13,070 bases of DNA from an uncultured Lachnospiraceae bacterium (lineage in GTDB: Bacteria > Bacillota > Clostridia > Lachnospirales > Lachnospiraceae). The translations under genes were made by a program, and so were the position numbers. Within the stretch, counting starts at the first letter, position 1. The number at the start of each line of letters is the position of its first letter. Below are positions 8,701 through 13,070 of the stretch, piece by piece. The stretch is taken from assembly GCA_902463835.1 (NCBI GenBank), contig CABQGZ010000041.1, positions 1 to 13,070 of the forward strand, in the 5' to 3' direction. Under the pieces are notes generated by a model. The model saw only the letters and a program-made list of their open reading frames with translations, did not search any database and was not told the DNA's origin.

Positions 8701-8828
8701 TCCGCATTCTCATTGGGTACCGCCCTGGTACTGGCGGAAGCCGAAATCGGCGTACTCATCACCAGCAGCAAGGAAAGTACCAGAGGTATTATCCTGTAAC
8801 TCTTTTTTCTCAAAGTTCTTCCGTGCAT
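5790..8828 (-). CDS. Secreted, membrane-anchored glycoside hydrolase family 31 enzyme with F5/8 type C (CBM32-like) module
   Basis: This 1012-residue exo-acting alpha-glycosidase candidate has a signal peptide at about residues 1-34 (LRKKSYRIIPLVLSLLLVMS). The N-terminal GH31 beta-sandwich has ESIYGSGERFNDYD at 189-202. The catalytic barrel begins near LPKWAFSYIPGQ at 302-313. LLDFGELIPL (439-448) supplies the presumed nucleophile Asp441, and FFTGDQ (503-508) the presumed acid/base Asp507. MWGADLGGL (532-540) and MRAHG (562-566) are the usual later GH31 landmarks. An F5/8 type C-like domain occupies about 830-945. A membrane helix at about 976-998, followed by RKKKQNK, anchors the enzyme outside the cell. 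The frame has an earlier ATG at 8858 overlapping the upstream gene, but it lacks a properly spaced ribosome site. The DFGE/TGDQ pattern matches the YihQ-type branch, but that enzyme's sulfonate-binding residues are absent, so the substrate is open. Confidence 0.93.
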   Translation of the reverse strand: MHGRTLRKKSYRIIPLVLSLLLVMSTPISASASTRAVPNENADRWGTGASCPTYPHISGSYETIDRLESVAENEKEFVMKVQAGGHTLELFLTFPDTGGFRLNTNSKGYFEPAGNGKIVYQKSADGKVTMKAEDGTTVIFEQKDSGFRLSVCNGEGKRLFGITPGQIGFSFENGKVIKVRLELPLAEQESIYGSGERFNDYDQVGKRLLMWNVDVGYNRPYSSLADSEMWRGYKNIPILHSNRGYTLFFNSYYSGSTDIGWTDSNKYTMEFQGPDFDFYVWTGTPKENLADYAGLTGTTLVLPKWAFSYIPGQHSSVWNSYGGSMLGTILKMQQGFKELGTPNIAAAYCEGADITDAKIYNALKKTGTRLLTWNPPDHNVNTMKGFLPGVDTLDLPITKSMTNPVSDVGCFVDFTDPLAKTMITNRVGNYARVGWAGGLLDFGELIPLRALFRGNGTTGEEMHNMFPYWVGKVYHEVMDETTVDGGVTFSRAGCAGAQSYTAFFTGDQYTGTYGMSRQLIAGLSGSASGLTMWGADLGGLDGTPSDEMYARSMEFSAFQPIMRAHGTSSRFPWDYGTVGKKTYQKYYWLRENLVDKIYSSNISSSKTGLPLTVALNMEYPNVQEYDGLYTTYIFCDDFLVTPVIEEQSYLYDVTFPTGSWYGLENGEKVEGGETKKVEAPVDFIPVYIKAGAAIPVKIGESLKLADSMQDVDTTEALIVTIPDEERESQFWKDEDTCVTYTSTRVDDSTFAINAGEGNDAIAVILKGSASYGVTVDGTKLERLYSQPISKGQAGYYCRDNGQTIINIGNNDWKQIEISLGEFKLENLMKDATVNNEKLQTTIDGDYETIYAISTKESEQDLIYELKKATAVETIKVKWTSVYAEKYKVSISSDGNNWKEVLNEEEGYGGIKVIDAEAENVKYIKIHDVERKTGIIPVLYEVEAYGAADEEHVSGNLVQQLENFLWDVLHGDLEKSYVIIIFSIAVLTIAVSAIVIVVLRKKKQNKMHATKEE

Positions 8829-8839
8829 AGTAAGCGAAT

Positions 8840-8849
8840 CCTCCCTCCT
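8840..8849 (-). promoter_or_regulatory. Ribosome binding site of the GH31 gene
   Basis: AGGAGGGAGG on the minus strand lies just after the TGA of the repeat-protein gene (8851-8853) and 11 bases before the ATG at 8828. The alternative ATG at 8858 has only an AAGG directly abutting it. This favours the shorter start, which also places the signal peptide at the very N-terminus. Confidence 0.75.
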
Positions 8850-8850
8850 A

Positions 8851-11800
8851 TCATTCATCCTTTATACGTGTAATCTTCCTGTAAGTCCACTTCCAGAAGG
8901 AATCCGTCTCTTCCTTCTTCCTGTAGCTAAAGTCAAAATCGGTATCCTCCTGCCTTGGGCTCCATCCGGTACCGCCCTGATCCCGCACCGAATAATCCTC
9001 TATGGTAATATTGCGGTACTGGGATGCCGCTGAATTCGATGTAAGATAGAGATATCCGCCTTTATAATGGCCGGGGAGCTGCAGCTCATAGTGATAGCTA
9101 AAGCCATCAATAATAACCGTCACATAACCGCCTTCCACCTCCATAACCATGTGATGCCACACCTCGCTATCATAAGGTTTGATGGTTGAGACATTCTTAC
9201 CGTTCATATCATAGGTCGCCCAGGTAACTGATTCGCCATAGCGGCCATTGGTTTTGATATTTCCGGTAATCTGCATAATTCCATCCGGCTGCGGGAAACA
9301 GATGATCCCACCGTTCTTATCCAGAAAGCTCTTTCCAATCTCCGCTCCAAATCCGATGGGCGATCTCCTCCATCCTGTGGTTCCATGTTTGTAATCCAGC
9401 TCCACCTTGAAATTCGTGTAGGTTTGGTCTGACAGGTACAGGTAAGCAACATCAACATCATAGACCTTGCTGCCCTTCACCTTCTGCGCGTCCAAATCGA
9501 TCGCCTTGCGGGTGATAATCCCATCCACGATGGACCAGTTGGTTCCCTCTTTTACATCCGTAAGAGGCGTACTGGATATATTTGGGGAATACCACTCGTC
9601 ATAACCTTCAAAGTTTGCGCCATCATCTGGCAGAATCGTAACTGCAATGTTGGAAAACTCCGTGCCGGAGGAGTTGGTAGCCAGGAAAAACCGACCGCCC
9701 TGATTGTACTTATTCACCACCAGCGTTTTCACCTCCACATCATCCACGTAGATCGTATAGATACCGCCTCTGCACACCAACTTCATGTGATGTCTTTCCC
9801 CGCTCTTATAATTCTCCAGACGCTTTCCAAACGTATCCTTTATAACCGCACCGTTTCCGTACAGATTTCCTTCAAAGTTCGTGGTTCCCGAACCATCCAC
9901 AAAGAATACGGTTCCTCCGTCCTTTTCTCGCCAGGTACACGCCATCCCTGCTCCAAAGCCCATATAAGCCCTGCCCCAGGCCCCGGTGCCCCCTTTGTAA
10001 TCCAACTCAATCTGATAATTCTCATGTTCCGTGTATGCTCCGTTCAGGAACAGGTATGCCATCTTGTCCAGATGATAACTGCATTCATTCCATTTGTCAT
10101 GCTGCTGGTTCCTACCCATGTTCTGTTTTTTTCTGGTAATCACGCCATCCAACTCTGTCCAGTACCTGGCCGGATCCACACCAACAAGCGCCTCATCCGA
10201 TACACGTTCTGTATAATAGGAAGAATAATCAGCGAAATTATTAAACTCCCCTTCCAATATCTCCCTCACCGTCAGATTTGCAAAGGTGGTATCTGAGGCG
10301 TTACTGGCCAGGTAAATGTATCCACCGTCATAGTCTTCCGACACGGCAAACTTGGTAGGCTCCGTGGAATCCCCCACATACACATAGGCCACTCCGCCCA
10401 TCACCTGTAGGCGCAAATGGAATGTATCATTCTCGCCAATCCCGCCATAATAACGTCCCCAGTCGCCTTCCTTATAGGTACTATTCTCATCATCCCAGCC
10501 GCCGTATCTTAAGCTGTTATGATCCAAATACACCATGGTACCGCCGCCAGACTGCTGAAAATGACGTCCCATCTCAGCTCCAAAGCCTACAAAGGCTCTC
10601 CGCCATCCGCTGGTTCCTCTTGTAATATCCACGTTCAGCTCAAAGTTCTCGTAGGTTCTCTCCTTCAAGAAAAGCTCTGCGATAAAGCTCCGGTCTCGTA
10701 TATCACTGGCCCGTGTTTTCTTTCTGATAATCTTACCGTCCTCTGATCTCCAGAAATTCTTTGGGTTTGTTTGTCTCAGATCCGAGGCGGCCTCGCTACC
10801 AAACGCAATGTAATCCGAATAATAGCTGGCAAATCGGTCAAACGTACTGTCCGTGCCGCTGTCTTCCAATTCCTTTACCGTCAGATTCGAGAATGTGGCT
10901 CCCGTGGAGTTGGAAGCAAGGTAGATATAGCCCCCCTGGTAACTGCCATCCAAACCAAAGCTGGTAGGCTTGTCAGAATCTCCTACATACACCATTGCTT
11001 CCATATCCTGTACCACAATGCGCAGATGAAAGGTATCATTTTTGCCAATCTCTTTGTAGCTCAGGCCCCAGTCTCCTTCCCTGTACACGGCGTTCAGATC
11101 ATCCCAACCACCATACCGCAGCGTATTATTATCCAGATACACCGTCGTTCCGCCGCCGGATTGCTGGAAATGACACCCCAGCTGGGCTCCAAAGCCCACA
11201 AAGGCCCTGCACCATCCGTCGCTTCCCCGTTTGACATCCACATTCAATTCAAAATTCTCGTACTTCCGTTCCTTCAGAAATAACTCCGCCACATACAGGT
11301 CGTCGCAGACCGGACGGTTCTCCACGCCATCCACAGGCTGTATTTTCCGTCTGGTAATTGTTCCGTCCATCTCTCGCCAGTATTCCTCCGGATTTACCTC
11401 TGTCAGATCCCGGGCATCTTCACTGCCATATGCAATATTATCGGAATAATAACCTGCATATGCTTCAAAATTATTTCCTTTGTCTTCCAGTTCTTCCACC
11501 GTCAGATTGGAAAAGCTGGCTCCCGTAGAGTTGGAAGCAAGGTAGATATAGCCTCCATGATAGCTGCCGGGCAGTTCAAAGGCCGTGGGATTCTCATCGT
11601 CGTTCACATATACGCTGACTCTGCCATCCTGCACCACAACACGCAGATGAAAGGTATCATTTTTGCCAATCCCTTTGTAGCTCAGGCCCCAGTCTCCTTC
11701 CTTGTACACGGCGTTTTGATCATCCCAGCCGCCATACCGCAACGTATTATTATCCAGATACACCGTCGTTCCGCCGCCGGACTGCTGAAAATGACATCCC

Positions 11801-13070
11801 AGTTCGGCTCCAAAGCCCACAAAGGCTCTGCACCATCCGTCGCTTCCCCGTTTGACATCCACATTCAATTCAAAGCTCTTATAGGTCTTCTCCTTTAAAA
11901 ACAGCTCCGCCATATACAGATCGTCGCAAACCGGCTGGTTCTCCAGGCCATCCACAGGCTGTACTTTCCGCCTGGTAATTGTCCCATCCATCTCTCGCCA
12001 GTATTCCCCCGGATTTACCTCTGTCAAATCCCGGGCATCTTCACTGCCATACGTAATATTATCAGAATAATAACCTGCATAAGCGTCAAAATCATTTCCT
12101 TTGTCTTTCAGTTCTTTCACTGTCAGATTGGAAAAGCTGGCTCCCGTAGAATTGGACGCAAGGTAGATATATCCTCCCTGATAGCTGCTCGGAAGTTCAA
12201 AGACAGTAGGGTTCTCATAGTCGTCCACATATACGCTGGCACTGCCATCCTGTACCACAATACGCAAGTGGAATGTTTCATCCGCCGAAAAACCGTCATA
12301 TCCTGCTCCCCAGTTTCCCACATTGTAGCTCTGTCCATTCCAACCGCCATACATCAGGTGCCCGCTGTCAAAGTACACCATGGTACCGCCGTCGGACTGC
12401 TGGAAATGGCGTCCCAGCTTGGCTCCAAAACCAACAAAAGCTCTGCGCCATCCGCTGGTTCCCCGTTTGACATCCACATTCAATTCAAAGCTCTTATAGG
12501 TCTGCTCCTTTAAGAACAGCTCCGCCATATACAGATCGTCGCAGATCGTTCCTGCTCCTACGCCATTAATTTCAGACGATATATCATTTCTGGTAATCGT
12601 TCCGGCCTGCTCCGTCCAATATTTCAGCGGTTCCGCCTCTGTCAGATCCCTGGCATTGCCGCTGCCATAGGTAATGTCCTCCGAATAATAGCTGACGAAT
12701 CGATCCAACTCCTGATGCTCCAGTTCCTTCACCGTCAGATTCGAGAATTCTGCTCCCGTAGAGTTGGAGGCAAGATAGATATATCCCCCCTGATAATCGG
12801 CAGGAAGTCCAAACACGGTAGGCTCCGTGGAATCGTTGACGTACACGCTGACCCGGCCATCCAGCACCACAATGCGCAGGTGGAAGGTATCGTCTGCCGA
12901 AAAATTGTCATATCCTGCTCCCCAGTTTCCCGCATTGTAGCTCTGTCCATCCCAGCCGCCATACATCAAATGCCCACTGTCAAAGTACACCATGGTACCG
13001 CCGCCGGACTGCTGGAAATGACGTCCCAGCTCGGCTCCAAAACCAACAAAAGCCCTGCGCCATCCGCTGG
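8851..13070 (-). CDS. Giant tandem-repeat protein of concanavalin A-like (PF06439-like) modules; 5' part outside window
   Basis: The frame is open to the right edge, so the visible 1,406 residues are the C-terminal part of a longer protein. The first ATG in the window (12993) is inside a module and is not the true start. Six full modules and one cut module of 202-209 residues follow one another. Each starts with an aromatic-rich YYS segment, then YW...G.ITR, AELFLKE.TY..FELNVD, GW.RAFVGFGA, YGGW, DTFHLR, VYV.D, and ends GGYIYLASNSTGA.FSNLTV.EL. The last segment is typical of laminin-G/family 16-like sandwich domains (PF06439). No catalytic motif is recognised, so a binding role is inferred. 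The C-terminal tail (about 46 residues) is polar and basic, ending WTYRKITRIKDE, with no LPxTG motif and no membrane helix. The stop lies 22 bases before the GH31 start, so the two are probably co-expressed. Export should depend on an N-terminal signal not seen here. Confidence 0.88.
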   Translation of the reverse strand, partial: SGWRRAFVGFGAELGRHFQQSGGGTMVYFDSGHLMYGGWDGQSYNAGNWGAGYDNFSADDTFHLRIVVLDGRVSVYVNDSTEPTVFGLPADYQGGYIYLASNSTGAEFSNLTVKELEHQELDRFVSYYSEDITYGSGNARDLTEAEPLKYWTEQAGTITRNDISSEINGVGAGTICDDLYMAELFLKEQTYKSFELNVDVKRGTSGWRRAFVGFGAKLGRHFQQSDGGTMVYFDSGHLMYGGWNGQSYNVGNWGAGYDGFSADETFHLRIVVQDGSASVYVDDYENPTVFELPSSYQGGYIYLASNSTGASFSNLTVKELKDKGNDFDAYAGYYSDNITYGSEDARDLTEVNPGEYWREMDGTITRRKVQPVDGLENQPVCDDLYMAELFLKEKTYKSFELNVDVKRGSDGWCRAFVGFGAELGCHFQQSGGGTTVYLDNNTLRYGGWDDQNAVYKEGDWGLSYKGIGKNDTFHLRVVVQDGRVSVYVNDDENPTAFELPGSYHGGYIYLASNSTGASFSNLTVEELEDKGNNFEAYAGYYSDNIAYGSEDARDLTEVNPEEYWREMDGTITRRKIQPVDGVENRPVCDDLYVAELFLKERKYENFELNVDVKRGSDGWCRAFVGFGAQLGCHFQQSGGGTTVYLDNNTLRYGGWDDLNAVYREGDWGLSYKEIGKNDTFHLRIVVQDMEAMVYVGDSDKPTSFGLDGSYQGGYIYLASNSTGATFSNLTVKELEDSGTDSTFDRFASYYSDYIAFGSEAASDLRQTNPKNFWRSEDGKIIRKKTRASDIRDRSFIAELFLKERTYENFELNVDITRGTSGWRRAFVGFGAEMGRHFQQSGGGTMVYLDHNSLRYGGWDDENSTYKEGDWGRYYGGIGENDTFHLRLQVMGGVAYVYVGDSTEPTKFAVSEDYDGGYIYLASNASDTTFANLTVREILEGEFNNFADYSSYYTERVSDEALVGVDPARYWTELDGVITRKKQNMGRNQQHDKWNECSYHLDKMAYLFLNGAYTEHENYQIELDYKGGTGAWGRAYMGFGAGMACTWREKDGGTVFFVDGSGTTNFEGNLYGNGAVIKDTFGKRLENYKSGERHHMKLVCRGGIYTIYVDDVEVKTLVVNKYNQGGRFFLATNSSGTEFSNIAVTILPDDGANFEGYDEWYSPNISSTPLTDVKEGTNWSIVDGIITRKAIDLDAQKVKGSKVYDVDVAYLYLSDQTYTNFKVELDYKHGTTGWRRSPIGFGAEIGKSFLDKNGGIICFPQPDGIMQITGNIKTNGRYGESVTWATYDMNGKNVSTIKPYDSEVWHHMVMEVEGGYVTVIIDGFSYHYELQLPGHYKGGYLYLTSNSAASQYRNITIEDYSVRDQGGTGWSPRQEDTDFDFSYRKKEETDSFWKWTYRKITRIKDE
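8854..8991 (-). other. C-terminal tail of the repeat protein
   Basis: About 46 residues follow the last module: a Gly/Asp/Gln-rich stretch, then FDFSYRKKEET and DSFWKWTYRKITRIKDE. It is charged and aromatic, with no sorting signal, no membrane helix and no recognised cell-wall-binding repeat. How the protein stays at the surface, if it does, is not explained by this end. Confidence 0.6.
8992..9612 (-). repeat. Repeat module G (last, most divergent)
   Basis: This module of about 207 residues opens FEGYDEWYSPNIS and ends GGYLYLTSNSAASQYRNITI. It keeps the module frame (GWRRSPIGFGAEIG, WHHMVMEVEGG) but has lost the YGGW loop and differs strongly from the central copies. An older copy with a possibly different ligand is inferred. 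Confidence 0.8.
9613..10236 (-). repeat. Repeat module F (divergent)
   Basis: This 208-residue module opens FADYSSYYTERVS. It keeps WGRAYMGFGAGMA, HHMKLVCRGG, IYVDDVEVKT and GGRFFLATNSSGTEFSNI. A longer linker (KKQNMGRNQQHDKWNECSYH) precedes its MAYLFLN strand. It carries three cysteines, none paired in the way seen in modules C and D. The YGGW loop is replaced by NLYGNGAV. Confidence 0.82.
10237..10842 (-). repeat. Repeat module E
   Basis: This 202-residue module is the shortest; the linker after the ITR-type segment is trimmed and lacks the C-D-D-L-Y element of modules B-D. It has the arginine form GWRRAF/MGRHF at the positions where modules C and D have cysteine. Its binding-face loop (LDHNSLRYGGWDDENSTYKE) is instead of the C/D type, so it combines traits of both classes. 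Confidence 0.85.
10843..11469 (-). repeat. Repeat module D
   Basis: This 209-residue module is nearly a copy of module C: the first 155 aligned residues match at 139 positions. It carries the paired cysteines GWCRAF and LGCHF. A 25-residue patch (coding 10930-11004) departs sharply from module C, then similarity returns. Confidence 0.9.
11470..12090 (-). repeat. Repeat module C
   Basis: This 207-residue module gives a 621-base period with module D; for example, matching stretches begin at 11021 and 11642 on the plus strand. It carries GWCRAF and LGCHF, and the LRYGGWDD loop. Its patch GRVSVYVNDDENPTAFELP is closer to module B than to module D. Confidence 0.9.
12091..12708 (-). repeat. Repeat module B
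   Basis: This 206-residue module has arginines at the C/D cysteine positions (GWRRAF, LGRHF) and the shorter loop HLMYGGWNGQSYNVGNWG shared with module A. It has the ICDDLYMAELFLKE strand found again in C and D as VCDDLY. Confidence 0.9.
12709..13070 (-). repeat. Repeat module A (cut by the right edge)
   Basis: Only the C-terminal part is visible, from GWRRAFVGFGAELGRHF onward. It is close to module B at the DNA level with a 612-base offset (plus-strand tccgctgg at 12451 and 13063). Further modules may lie upstream outside the window. Confidence 0.87.

Noticed and set aside
5790..8828. GH31 enzyme as a sulfoquinovosidase
   Set aside because: The catalytic segments fit that branch, but the Arg, Trp and Tyr that bind the sulfonate in YihQ are not found at the matching positions.
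8829..8858. Longer start for the GH31 protein at 8858
   Set aside because: It overlaps the preceding gene, lacks a well-spaced ribosome site, and adds ten charged residues before the signal peptide; kept only as an alternative.
10422..12513. Series of similar plus-strand open frames recurring about every 610-620 bases
   Set aside because: They are mirror images of the tandem modules; their similarity to each other only reflects the repeats in the real gene on the other strand.
12991..12993. ATG at 12993 as the start of the repeat protein
   Set aside because: The frame continues to the window edge with residues that complete the module (GWRRAFVGFGA...QQSGGGT), so this methionine is internal.
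8992..13070. Direct repeats that could suggest a CRISPR array or mobile-element cluster
   Set aside because: The period is about 600-630 bases, always a multiple of three, and one reading frame runs through all copies; there are no short repeat-spacer units and no transposase.

Overview
The window (13,070 bases) is one densely packed, leftward-transcribed segment of a carbohydrate-use locus. Every protein gene lies on the minus strand, so transcription runs from the right edge to the left edge. Several features suggest a Gram-positive Bacillota host, probably a gut Lachnospiraceae-type Clostridia: two lipobox-bearing solute-binding proteins, strong AGGAGG ribosome binding sites, a CUT1-type importer without its own ATPase in view, and moderate base composition. 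The family assignment is inference; no rRNA or taxonomic marker is present.

Reading in the direction of transcription: (1) 13070 to 8851, the 3' part of a giant gene for a tandem-repeat protein. Six complete modules and one cut module of about 205 residues each resemble concanavalin A-like beta-sandwich domains (PF06439-like), with no catalytic signature recognised. (2) 8828 to 5790, a secreted glycoside hydrolase family 31 enzyme with a C-terminal F5/8 type C (CBM32-like) module and a membrane anchor. (3) 5776 to 4256, a lipoprotein extracellular solute-binding protein. (4) 4237 to 1334, an unusually large 967-residue lipoprotein in which a solute-binding domain follows about 500 residues of beta-sandwich-like and helical sequence. 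(5) 1344 to 430, a MalF/UgpA-type permease. (6) 415 to the left edge, the start of a MalG-type permease.

Gaps between genes are 13 to 22 bases, or the genes overlap, so no promoter or terminator is expected inside the window and none was seen. There is no gene-free stretch above 300 bases.

The likely logic is capture, cleave and import at the cell surface. The repeat protein binds a polymer or surface glycan, the anchored GH31 enzyme releases sugars from alpha-linked ends, and lipoprotein receptors hand the products to the permease pair. The substrate cannot be read from the sequence. The GH31 active site has the DFGE/TGDQ pattern of the YihQ-type branch but lacks the residues known to hold the sulfonate of sulfoquinovose.

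The most unusual points are two different solute-binding lipoproteins beside one permease pair, the sensor-like or glycan-binding-like N-terminus of the larger one, and the mosaic evolution of the repeat protein, including a paired cysteine substitution confined to two adjacent modules.
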